9,074 nucleotides of DNA. Source: an uncultured Ruminococcus sp. GTDB lineage: Bacteria; Bacillota; Clostridia; Oscillospirales; Acutalibacteraceae. The notes beneath the pieces were generated by a model that saw nothing but the letters and a program-made list of their open reading frames with translations, did no database searches and had not been told where the DNA came from. The stretch spans positions 1 through 9,074 of the forward strand of contig CADCQO010000261.1 in NCBI GenBank assembly GCA_902803585.1. Direction: 5' to 3'. Positions 1 to 6,229 of this stretch are shown piece by piece. Each line of letters starts with the position of its first letter. Position 1 is the stretch's first letter. Position numbers and translations under genes: made by a program.

Positions 1-578
1 CACAGTTCGCTTTCGTGCTGACCGAAATACTCTTTCAGAGCCGCCGTATATTTCGGACGGCAGGAAGGACAGCCGATAGAGTTGATTTCCAGACGGACGT
101 GCTGTACGCCGAGTCTGTCAAAAATAGAATGTGCCGCACACATTACTTCTGCATCGGCATAAGCAGAAGCTGCACCATAGACCTCCATGCCGAACTGGTG
201 GAACTCACGCTGTCTGCCGTAGTTTTTCTTTTCATAGCGGTAGCAGGCGGTCAGATAATACGCTTTGATGGGGTAGCCGTCATTATACAGACCATGCTCC
301 AGCATTGCTCTGGCAGCACCTGCTGTGCCTTCAGGCTTCAGGGAAAGAGAGTCCCCGCCCTTCGTGGTAAAGGTATACATTTCCTTTTGAACGATATCGG
401 TAGTATCACCGACCGAGCGGTTGAAAAGCTCCGTATGTTCAAAGACAGGCGTACGAATTTCCTTAAAGCCGTAAGCCTGCGCCTGTTTTCTCATAATATC
501 TTCCAGAAACTGCCATTTGTAAACCTCAGAGGGCAGAATATCCTCTGCGCCGTATACTCTTTTGGTAATCAGTTCCAT
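1..578 (-). CDS. hisS: Histidyl-tRNA synthetase, N-terminal part (runs off left edge)
   Basis: Class II aminoacyl-tRNA synthetase that charges tRNA-His with histidine in the cytoplasm. Translating the minus strand from ATG at 578 gives 192 codons that stay open to the window edge, so the C-terminal part and anticodon-binding domain are missing only because the window stops. The protein begins MELITKRVYGAEDILPSE. Class II motif 1 lies at about residues 37-70 (GFKEIRTPVFEHTELF and onward). The ATP/histidine-site segment LKPEGTAG is at about 80-87, and motif 2 (CYRYEKKNYGRQREFHQFG) at 112-130 has the conserved Arg. INSIGCPSCR at 165-174 is typical of bacterial HisRS. The usual LRPEGT is LKPEGT here, a mild substitution. 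The start is set by AGGAGG seven bases upstream. The insertion regions and full motif 2 favour HisS over the HisZ paralogue. It has its own promoter, separated from glgP by a terminator. Confidence 0.95.
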   Translation of the reverse strand, partial: MELITKRVYGAEDILPSEVYKWQFLEDIMRKQAQAYGFKEIRTPVFEHTELFNRSVGDTTDIVQKEMYTFTTKGGDSLSLKPEGTAGAARAMLEHGLYNDGYPIKAYYLTACYRYEKKNYGRQREFHQFGMEVYGAASAYADAEVMCAAHSIFDRLGVQHVRLEINSIGCPSCRPKYTAALKEYFGQHESEL

Positions 579-611
579 ATCATCGCCTCCTAAAACAATT
601 TACCATTCTCC

Positions 612-640
612 ATTATACAACGAAGAGCCGCTTTAATCAA
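612..640 (-). promoter_or_regulatory. Sigma-A promoter of hisS
   Basis: On the minus strand, TTGATT (640-635) and TATAAT (617-612) are separated by exactly 17 bases. This predicts a start near 605 and a leader of about 27 bases before the hisS ATG, with AGGAGG in between. That leader is too short for a T-box or other riboswitch, so hisS expression is probably not controlled by uncharged tRNA here unless a further promoter lies upstream. Confidence 0.85.
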
Positions 641-753
641 CAGTTTTTTGCTAAGTTTTATTCTGACGCGCGCCATGCAGGGCGGAGCATTTCTGTGAGA
701 TACGCCTGCTGTCCGTGTCAGGAGTTCCTGAACGTCCGTTTTTTCCGGCTGAC

Positions 754-785
754 AAAAGAACCTCCGCCCTTCCGGACAGAGGTTC
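754..785 (-). terminator. Rho-independent terminator of glgP
   Basis: On the minus strand a 12-base-pair stem (arms 785-774 and 769-758, including two G-U pairs) closes a GGAA tetraloop of the GNRA type and is followed directly by TTTT. It lies about 60 bases after the glgP stop codon and before the hisS promoter, so it separates the two transcription units. The opposite strand has AAAA before the stem but no T-run after it, so the terminator acts in one direction. Confidence 0.9.
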
Positions 786-844
786 GGTTATCTGTATCAT
801 GTTCCGTGAACAGCGGGAACGACAGAAGCGGAAACCGTCAGATT

Positions 845-3253
845 TCAGAGTGTAACCGGTTTGCAGCCCCAGATTGTTTCGGCGTAGTCACGGATAGAAC
901 GGTCGGCAGCAAAACGGCCTGCCTTTGCGATGTTGACCAAAGACATTCTGTTCCATGTCTGTGTATCAAGATACAGACCAGAGGCCTTCTGCTGAATGAA
1001 TGAGTAGTCGGCAAAGTCAGCAAGCACCATATACGGGTCTTTTGTAGACAGGGAAATGAAGATATCTTCAAAGTGGGGGCCGAATTCAGAACGAATGCCG
1101 TCCACCGCTCTTCTGATAATGTGGTTGTTGTTGTAGGGAACAGAGGGATAGTAGCCCTGCTTGAGCAGCTGGTTGACTTCGGGGGTTGTCATACCGAAGA
1201 TCAGAGCGTTGTCATCGCCCACAACATCATGAATTTCCACGTTGGCACCGTCCAGTGTACCGAGTGTAACAGCACCGTTAATCATGAACTTCATGTTGCT
1301 TGTACCGGAAGCCTCTGTACCTGCCAGAGAGATCTGCTCGCTGATTTCAGCGGCAGGAATCAGCTTTTCAGCGACAGACACACGGTAGTCCTCTAAATAT
1401 ACAACCTTCAGTTTCTGATTGACACGGGGGTCATTATTGATTTTGTTTGCCAGCTCCACGATAAACTGAATGATCTGCTTTGCAAAGTAGTAACCGGGAG
1501 CCGCCTTTGCGCCGAAAATATAGGTCTTGGGAACATAATCGGCATCGGGATTTTCTCTCAGCCACTGATAGGTGCTGTAAATGTGCAGTGCGTTCATCAG
1601 CTGACGCTTATACTCATGCAGACGCTTTACTTGTACGTCAAAGATAGAGTCGGTATCGACAATAATACCGTTGTTGTCCTTGATATACTTCGCCATGCGC
1701 TGCTTGTTCTGCTTTTTGATAGCAGCGAGCTTTTCAAGTACGGCGGTATCGTTTTTATACGCCATCAGTCCCTCAAGGGCGTTGGCATCTCTTACAAATT
1801 CATCACCGATCAGCTCCGTAATAAGGCTGGCAAGACCGGGGTTGGACTGGTTCAGCCAGCGTCTGTGAGCGATACCGTTGGTGACGTTCTTGAACTTTTC
1901 GGGTGTAACGGTATAGAAATCGTTGAAAACGGAATCCTTCAGAATCTCACTGTGGAGCTTGGATACGCCGTTGACAGAGTGGCTTGCAATAACAGCCAGA
2001 TTTGCCATTTTGACAATGCCGTCGTTGATGACTGCCATTCTGCCGATTTTCCAGCCGTCCACGCCTGCCTGATGCATTTTTTCGCAGAAACGTCTGTTGA
2101 TCTCTTCAACGATCTGATAAATACGGGGCAGCTTGCGGGAGAACATATCTACCTGCCAGCATTCGAGTGCCTCGCTCATAACAGTATGGTTGGTATAGGC
2201 AATGGTACGGGTGACGATATCCCATGATTTATCCCAGTCATAGCCGCATTCGTCCAGCATAATGCGCATCAGTTCAGGAATTGCCAGAACGGGATGTGTA
2301 TCGTTGAGGTGAATAGCGACAACGTCCGGCAGATTGTCCAGTATATCGTAGTTTCTCAGATGGCGCTGAATAATATCCTGAATGGTAGCAGATACGAGGA
2401 AATACTGCTGACTCAGGCGCAGGCTCTTGCCCTCAGAGTGGTTATCCTCAGGATACAGCACACGGGTGATGCTTTCCGCCAGAGCCTTCTGCTCCATTGC
2501 ACGGACATAGTCACCATCGTTGAACGCCTTCATGTTGAAGTTATCAGAAGAAGCCGCCCACAGTCTTAAACGGCTGATGCCCTGACCGCCGTCACCGGGA
2601 ACAAGCATATCGTAGGGTGTGGCGATAACCTTTGTGGGGTTTTCCAGCTCGATAGAATGATGTTCACCGTCCCATGACTCTTTGATATGACCGTCGAAGT
2701 AAACGGAAACAGCCTTTTCAGGGTGGGGCTGCAGCCAGATAGAACCGCCGGGAAGCCAGAAATCAGGCAGCTCTGTCTGCCAGCCTTCTACTAACTTCTG
2801 ACGGAAAATACCGAACTCATAGCGCAGGGAATAGCCCATAGCGGAGTAATTCTGTGTTGCCAGACCGTCAAGGAAGCAGGCCGCCAGACGACCCAGACCG
2901 CCGTTGCCCAGACCGGCATCAGGCTCACACTCGTAGATGTTCTCGATCTTGATATCAAGGCCTTTCAGAGCCTTTGCCATCGTATCTTCCAGACCAAGAT
3001 TATAAAGGTCATTTTTCAGGGAACGGCCCATCAGAAATTCCATACAGAGATAATAAACTGTTTTTGCCTTTTCCTTCACGGAGGCTGCGACAAACTTCTT
3101 GTGCTGTACACGCATGATATCTCTCAGAACAAGAGCGACAGCCTTATAGTAATGCTCATCTGTCGCATCGGCAGGTGTAACACCGAAATTGTGCGAAAGC
3201 TTTGCAATAATCAGTTCTCTTGCTTCGCTCGGTGTTAATTTAGACTTTGACAT
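845..3253 (-). CDS. glgP: Glycogen/maltodextrin phosphorylase
   Basis: Glycosyltransferase family 35 enzyme. It releases glucose-1-phosphate from the non-reducing end of alpha-1,4-glucans with phosphate and pyridoxal phosphate. The 802-residue length is normal for the family. Signature segments are YYLCMEFLMGRSL (about 67-79), GNGGLGRLAACFLDGLAT (116-133), AIHLNDTHP in the middle, VKRLHEYKRQ, and the PLP-site segment EASGTSNMK, whose lysine at about 655 should form the Schiff base with PLP. I chose the ATG at 3253 (MSKSKLTPSEA) because GAGAGGGG lies about nine bases upstream. An in-frame ATG at 3277 has no ribosome binding site. No glgA, glgC, glgB or malQ is adjacent, so it stands alone with its own promoter and terminator. 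Sequence alone does not separate glycogen from maltodextrin preference. Confidence 0.97.
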   Translation of the reverse strand: MSKSKLTPSEARELIIAKLSHNFGVTPADATDEHYYKAVALVLRDIMRVQHKKFVAASVKEKAKTVYYLCMEFLMGRSLKNDLYNLGLEDTMAKALKGLDIKIENIYECEPDAGLGNGGLGRLAACFLDGLATQNYSAMGYSLRYEFGIFRQKLVEGWQTELPDFWLPGGSIWLQPHPEKAVSVYFDGHIKESWDGEHHSIELENPTKVIATPYDMLVPGDGGQGISRLRLWAASSDNFNMKAFNDGDYVRAMEQKALAESITRVLYPEDNHSEGKSLRLSQQYFLVSATIQDIIQRHLRNYDILDNLPDVVAIHLNDTHPVLAIPELMRIMLDECGYDWDKSWDIVTRTIAYTNHTVMSEALECWQVDMFSRKLPRIYQIVEEINRRFCEKMHQAGVDGWKIGRMAVINDGIVKMANLAVIASHSVNGVSKLHSEILKDSVFNDFYTVTPEKFKNVTNGIAHRRWLNQSNPGLASLITELIGDEFVRDANALEGLMAYKNDTAVLEKLAAIKKQNKQRMAKYIKDNNGIIVDTDSIFDVQVKRLHEYKRQLMNALHIYSTYQWLRENPDADYVPKTYIFGAKAAPGYYFAKQIIQFIVELANKINNDPRVNQKLKVVYLEDYRVSVAEKLIPAAEISEQISLAGTEASGTSNMKFMINGAVTLGTLDGANVEIHDVVGDDNALIFGMTTPEVNQLLKQGYYPSVPYNNNHIIRRAVDGIRSEFGPHFEDIFISLSTKDPYMVLADFADYSFIQQKASGLYLDTQTWNRMSLVNIAKAGRFAADRSIRDYAETIWGCKPVTL

Positions 3254-3334
3254 GAATTGATACCCCTCTCTAAACATTAAACGTAAACCAGAAACAGAAT
3301 ATATTACTGCTGTGCAGAAACAAATTCATGCACT

Positions 3335-3363
3335 ATTATAACCTATTCACCACGAAATTTCAA
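3335..3363 (-). promoter_or_regulatory. Sigma-A promoter of glgP
   Basis: On the minus strand, TTGAAA (3363-3358) and TATAAT (3340-3335) are separated by 17 bases. The expected start near 3328 gives a leader of about 75 bases before the ATG at 3253. No cre-like or other known operator was recognised with confidence. Confidence 0.85.
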
Positions 3364-3419
3364 CTGAAAAATAAAAATTATATGCGTTATTTCAGGCATT
3401 TTTCACGGACACAGTGATT

Positions 3420-3433
3420 TTTTGCCGGCAAAA
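3420..3433. repeat. Perfect 14-base palindrome between divergent promoters
   Basis: TTTTGCCGGCAAAA is a perfect dyad, extended outward by TGA/TCA with a two-base bulge. It lies about 57 bases upstream of the glgP -35 and about 85 bases upstream of the candidate lipoprotein promoter. It could be a protein-binding site or a small hairpin. No known operator consensus is claimed. Confidence 0.55.
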
Positions 3434-3473
3434 TCAGACAAAAGTACTCTTTTTTTTCAGAATCTGACAAAAG
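3432..3473. repeat. Two copies of a 13-base direct repeat
   Basis: AATCAGACAAAAG (3432-3444) and AATCTGACAAAAG (3461-3473) differ at one position and start 29 bases apart, separated by a T-rich stretch. They lie in the shared region between the divergent glgP and lipoprotein transcripts. The core TCAGACAAAA occurs again, reversed, at about 6212-6222 upstream of another promoter. Confidence 0.5.
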
Positions 3474-3517
3474 ACGCAAAAAAGGAATTGCCGTTTGTGC
3501 CGGATTTTTTTGTTGTA

Positions 3518-3546
3518 TTTACAATTCGGAGGAGTTGTGATATGAT
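3518..3546 (+). promoter_or_regulatory. Candidate sigma-A promoter of the lipoprotein gene
   Basis: TTTACA (3518-3523) and TATGAT (3541-3546) are 17 bases apart, pointing to a start near 3553 and a leader of about 38 bases. The spacer is mostly filled by an imperfect inverted repeat, ACAATTC (3521-3527) and GAGTTGT (3532-3538). It also contains GGAGGAG, which resembles a ribosome binding site for an ATG at 3542, so this stretch could instead be translated leader of a transcript starting further upstream. Confidence 0.5.
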
Positions 3547-3590
3547 AAGATGTATGCAAATAAACAGCAAAAAGAGAGGGCTGGAAATGT

Positions 3591-4127
3591 ATGAAAGCCG
3601 TATGGGTAACAATGTTGATAATGGGTCTTACCGTCGCAATGACAATCGTTTCTGCCGGCTGTAACAAGGATACCGGAACGGATCCAGCTTCGTCTTCTGC
3701 TTCGGGCGGCAGCAGTGTGAGCAGGGCGGCTTTCCCGTTTGATCCTGCCTCATTGACAGAAAGCAGCATAGAATATGCGTTAAGAGGCACAAAAGATGAA
3801 AAGGAGTATTTTCTGGCGTTCGTTGAGGCGGAAAGCAGTGTGCAGATGGTTCTGATCGTGACAGACCTGAACGAAACGGCAGAACTGCACAGGGAGATAA
3901 CAGCGGGACAGTGTGAAATATTGCCGGACAGGCAGAATCCGGACGGTACGCTGACACAGCAGTACGCCGTCAGGGACGCAGAAGGCAATGAAACCAGAAT
4001 AGAAACCTGCACATATGAAGACGATTCAGAAATAAGGGTGCATATGTCTGTCAGGGATATTTCTGTTGTCATGAAGCCTGTCAGCAGTGCGGCGGCACTG
4101 GAAATGCTCAAATTTTCTGCGGAATGA
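3591..4127 (+). CDS. Predicted small lipoprotein of unknown function
   Basis: The 178-residue product starts with a short positively charged residue, a hydrophobic stretch at about 3-20, and VSAGC ending at Cys24. This looks like a lipoprotein signal peptide, though Ser at -3 is less usual than Leu. A Ser/Gly-rich linker (about 32-45) follows, then an acidic globular part of about 130 residues with two further cysteines (108 and 140). I do not recognise the mature domain. If processed, the protein would be tethered to the outer face of the membrane. GAGAGGG lies ten bases before the ATG at 3591. A second ATG at 3587 is in another frame. It is divergent from glgP and has its own candidate promoter. 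The long opposite-strand reading frame over this gene lacks these features. The coding call is fairly sure; the function is open. Confidence 0.75.
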   Translation: MKAVWVTMLIMGLTVAMTIVSAGCNKDTGTDPASSSASGGSSVSRAAFPFDPASLTESSIEYALRGTKDEKEYFLAFVEAESSVQMVLIVTDLNETAELHREITAGQCEILPDRQNPDGTLTQQYAVRDAEGNETRIETCTYEDDSEIRVHMSVRDISVVMKPVSSAAALEMLKFSAE

Positions 4128-4525
4128 TGCCTCTCAGGGAAAACAAAAATACCCCCTGACAAATCAGCGGGCGGAGGATATTAACAGAAGTTTTTCGGGC
4201 GGTCATGCGGGCTTTCCATGTCGCAGGAGCAAAAAAACGTCAATACAGACAGCCGGAACTGATACAGGTATCGGAACGCCTGCTGTTTGTTCTGACACGA
4301 AAAAAGCATCAGAATGTCAGCCGGACGAAAACACTCCGGAGTTTGAAAAAGAAAAAGCGCAGGATCAGCAGAAAATACTGCAAAAACAAGAAAGGAGTAT
4401 GTTACTGCAAAACACGCAATATTGTAAAAAAGTGCAGGACAGCAGGTGAACGTCCGGAAATGGACACGGCGGGCAGGAAAGGCAGCCCGAAAGCTGTTTT
4501 TGAGTTTTCAGTAACGGTGAAGCCA
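4128..4525 (+). other. About 400 bases without a convincing gene, upstream of zapA
   Basis: No recognised protein or RNA family is visible. The stretch is A-rich in places and has two plus-strand frames open for long distances. One is in phase with zapA and would add a highly Lys/Arg-rich N-terminal extension unlike any ZapA. The other ends at 4449 with an E/K/Q-rich product. It holds a candidate promoter near 4156-4184, an A7 run at 4231-4237, a palindrome ACTCCGGAGT around 4333-4342, and two sets of competing short hairpins. It may be a long 5' leader of the zapA-metA transcript, a decayed gene, or both. No T-box, SAM riboswitch or tRNA pattern was found. Confidence 0.5.
4156..4184 (+). promoter_or_regulatory. 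Candidate promoter for a zapA-metA leader transcript
   Basis: CTGACA (4156-4161) and TATTAA (4179-4184) are separated by 17 bases. The -35 matches five of six consensus positions and the -10 matches four. A start near 4191 would give a leader of about 335 bases before zapA. It is the best promoter candidate I see between the lipoprotein gene and zapA, but it is moderate and overlaps a small hairpin. Confidence 0.4.
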
Positions 4526-4885
4526 ATGGAGAACGGTTCAAAAAACAAAATCAAGCTGATGATCGCCGACAATGTTTTTACGCTTGTTTCCTCAGAGGAC
4601 GAAGGCTATTCCAGACATCTGGCGGCAAAGATAGATGAAAGCATCAGAGAGATCAGCCGCGGCGCATCTGTGTCGGTAACAGCGGCAGCTATCCTTACTG
4701 CCCTCAACTACTGCGATAAATTTGAGAAAGCCCAGACGGAACTGGACGAACTCAAAAAGCAGCTGTCCGGCTATCTGGCGGAGATTTCTGAATGTCAGAC
4801 CGCCTGCGAGGCCCTCACGAAGGAAAACCGCAGACTGCGTGAAGATATCGCCATCTACCGCAACAGATTAGCGTCTGATGGTTAG
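4526..4885 (+). CDS. zapA: Cell division protein ZapA
   Basis: ZapA binds FtsZ and supports bundling of FtsZ filaments in the Z-ring at mid-cell. The 119-residue product has the family layout: a small N-terminal beta/alpha globular part starting KNKIKLMIADNVFTLVSSEDEGYSRHLAAKIDE (about 6-38), then SVSVTAAAILTALNYCDKFEKA (about 49-70), then a long charged coiled coil to about residue 115 (ELKKQLSGYLAEI, ENRRLREDIAIYRNRL). I start at ATG 4526 because GGTGA lies five bases upstream and the family domain begins right after it. An in-frame ATG at 4460 (AGGTGA ten bases upstream) would add 22 residues and cannot be excluded. A longer open frame from 4205 is very basic and looks non-coding. metA follows after 48 bases on the same strand, so co-transcription is likely. 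Confidence 0.85.
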   Translation: MENGSKNKIKLMIADNVFTLVSSEDEGYSRHLAAKIDESIREISRGASVSVTAAAILTALNYCDKFEKAQTELDELKKQLSGYLAEISECQTACEALTKENRRLREDIAIYRNRLASDG

Positions 4886-4933
4886 TGGCCGGCAGTCAGT
4901 CAAGCGTTCAGAACAGAAAGGAAAGTGAAGGAA

Positions 4934-5860
4934 ATGCCTATTAAGGTGCAGAGCGGGCTGCCCGCACTCAAAACATTGGAATCGGAAAATATTTTTTATA
5001 TGACGAATGAAAGAGCGATTTCGCAGGATATCCGTCCTCTGAAAATCGTGATTGTCAATCTTATGCCGAACAAGATCGAAACAGAAACGCAGCTTTTGCG
5101 GCTTCTGGGCAATTCGCCCCTTCAGGTAGATGTAGAACTGCTCCAGATGGCGACCCATGTTTCCAAGAATACTTCGGCGGATCATCTCACAAACTTCTAC
5201 AAAACCTTTGACGACATCAGGGAACAGTATTTTGATGGTATGATCGTTACTGGTGCGCCTGTCGAAAAGCTGGAATACGAACAGGTTGATTACTGGGACG
5301 AGCTTTGCAAGATCATGGACTGGTCTGTCCGGCACGTTTACAGCACCATGCACATCTGCTGGGGTGCACAGGCGGCTATCTATCATCATTACGGCGTACC
5401 GAAATATGAGCTTGACGAAAAGCTCTCCGGCGTGTATGTGCATCGTGTAATGAATATTTTTCACCCGCTGATGCGTGGATTTGACGATAAAATCCTTTTG
5501 CCGCATTCCCGCTATACGGGCGTTCACCGTTCAGATATCCGTGAACACGCAGATCTGGAAATTCTTGCTTCGTCCAATATTGCCGGCGTTGCGATTGTTG
5601 CCAACAAGAACGGCAGACAGTTCTATGTATTTGGTCATGCCGAATATGACCGCAACACGCTGGCAAACGAGTATTTCCGTGACTGCAACAAGGGACTCAA
5701 ACCGCAGCTTCCCTATAACTATTTCCCTGGCAATGACCCCAGAGCGCTCCCGCCTTTGACATGGAGAAGCTACGCTACGATTCTCTATTCCAACTGGCTG
5801 AACTATTACGTTTATCAGAAAACGCCGTATGACCTGAATGAACTGGCAAAAATGAACTGA
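4934..5860 (+). CDS. metA: Homoserine O-acyltransferase (probably acetyl-CoA type)
   Basis: This enzyme activates homoserine by acylation of its hydroxyl group, the first committed step of methionine synthesis. It belongs to the MetA family with a class I glutamine amidotransferase-like fold. Numbered from ATG 4934 (MPIKVQSGLPAL), the 308-residue protein has the catalytic Cys142 (HICWGAQA), His235 and Glu237 (FGHAEYD), and the conserved PYNYFPGNDP and SNWLNYYVYQ.TPYDL C-terminal segments. Residue 111, in TGAPVEKLEY, is Glu. In characterised homologues Glu111 goes with acetyl-CoA and Gly111 (E. coli) with succinyl-CoA. An in-frame GTG at 4925 would add three residues, but AAAGGAA sits too close to it and fits ATG 4934 better; E. 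coli MetA also begins MPI. There is no dedicated promoter or SAM riboswitch in the 48 bases after zapA. Confidence 0.96.
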   Translation: MPIKVQSGLPALKTLESENIFYMTNERAISQDIRPLKIVIVNLMPNKIETETQLLRLLGNSPLQVDVELLQMATHVSKNTSADHLTNFYKTFDDIREQYFDGMIVTGAPVEKLEYEQVDYWDELCKIMDWSVRHVYSTMHICWGAQAAIYHHYGVPKYELDEKLSGVYVHRVMNIFHPLMRGFDDKILLPHSRYTGVHRSDIREHADLEILASSNIAGVAIVANKNGRQFYVFGHAEYDRNTLANEYFRDCNKGLKPQLPYNYFPGNDPRALPPLTWRSYATILYSNWLNYYVYQKTPYDLNELAKMN

Positions 5861-5878
5861 CGGCAGAACGGCTGTTTT
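5860..5878 (+). terminator. Weak terminator-like hairpin overlapping the metA stop
   Basis: ACGGC (5860-5864) can pair with GCTGT (5871-5875), with one G-U pair, around a six-base loop, and is followed by TTT then CC. The stem is short and the T-run is poor, so readthrough into the small downstream gene is likely. Confidence 0.3.
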
Positions 5879-5880
5879 CC

Positions 5881-5912
5881 CTCCTTTCCGGCTATACTAT
5901 ATGTGAAAGGAG
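5881..5912 (+). promoter_or_regulatory. Inverted repeat able to mask the ribosome binding site of the small gene
   Basis: CTCCTTTC (5881-5888) is perfectly complementary to GAAAGGAG (5905-5912), the ribosome binding site of the 59-codon gene, across a 16-base loop. The loop contains TATACT (5893-5898), a plausible -10 element. A transcript reading through from metA would carry both arms and could hide the site. A transcript starting just after the -10 would carry only the second arm. No good -35 is present (GGCTGT at 17 bases). Confidence 0.5.
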
Positions 5913-5921
5913 AGTGAGCAT

Positions 5922-6101
5922 ATGCAGAAGAAGCGCAGAAAGGCCAGAGGACAGCATGACACGGATTTTGTCGTTTCTGACGGCAGCATGGGTAACCGTG
6001 ATTACGGCACAGAGGATTACACCGATTTTCTTTCCAATGGCCGTACCAACAATGAAAAAGTAGAAGCGCAGGAGTACTTTGAAACCTTCCTGAACGAATA
6101 A
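5922..6101 (+). CDS. Small 59-residue hypothetical protein
   Basis: The product starts MQKKRRKARGQHDTDFVVSD and ends EAQEYFETFLNE. It has a strongly basic N-terminus (five Lys/Arg in residues 3-9), a polar Asp/Gly/Asn/Tyr-rich middle and an acidic C-terminus. There is no membrane segment, signal peptide or cysteine. I do not recognise the family. Support for coding is a strong GAAAGGAG ribosome binding site nine bases before the ATG, a clean stop, and a terminator hairpin 22 bases after the stop. The charge split would fit a nucleic-acid- or ribosome-associated small protein, but this is only a guess. It lies between metA and an independent membrane-protein operon. Confidence 0.7.
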   Translation: MQKKRRKARGQHDTDFVVSDGSMGNRDYGTEDYTDFLSNGRTNNEKVEAQEYFETFLNE

Positions 6102-6123
6102 TTTTGGTTCTTCTTCATGTCAG

Positions 6124-6153
6124 CCCTCCGACAAACTGCGGTCGGGGGGATTT
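6124..6153 (+). terminator. Terminator hairpin after the 59-codon gene
   Basis: CCCTCCGAC (6124-6132) pairs with GTCGGGGGG (6141-6149) over nine base pairs, one of them G-U, around an eight-base loop, followed by ATTT. The stem is stable and the T-run short. It fits as the end of the zapA-metA-small gene transcript. The reverse strand has no T-run after the stem. Confidence 0.65.
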
Positions 6154-6229
6154 GTGATGAATTTTTGACTATTACAGAACAGATAGTGTTCGTATTTTTG
6201 TATATTTTCTGGATTTTGTCTGACTTCAT

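Noticed and set aside
15..593. Plus-strand open frame at the left edge
   Set aside because: It is the antisense shadow of hisS, whose motifs are unmistakable on the minus strand.
1583..2227. Plus-strand open frames inside glgP
   Set aside because: They are antisense shadows of a fully conserved phosphorylase; no ribosome binding sites or motifs.
3434..4162. Long minus-strand open frame (242 codons) opposite the lipoprotein gene
   Set aside because: No ribosome binding site or signature. The Ser/Leu-rich composition is typical of an antisense shadow, and the plus strand has a signal peptide, lipobox cysteine and ribosome binding site.
4205..4525. N-terminal extension of zapA from an upstream ATG
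   Set aside because: The added residues are extremely Lys/Arg-rich and unlike ZapA proteins, and there is no ribosome binding site at 4205. The family domain begins just after ATG 4526.
4886..4933. SAM riboswitch ahead of metA
   Set aside because: The gap is only 48 bases and shows none of the conserved S-box sequence; none was found further upstream either.
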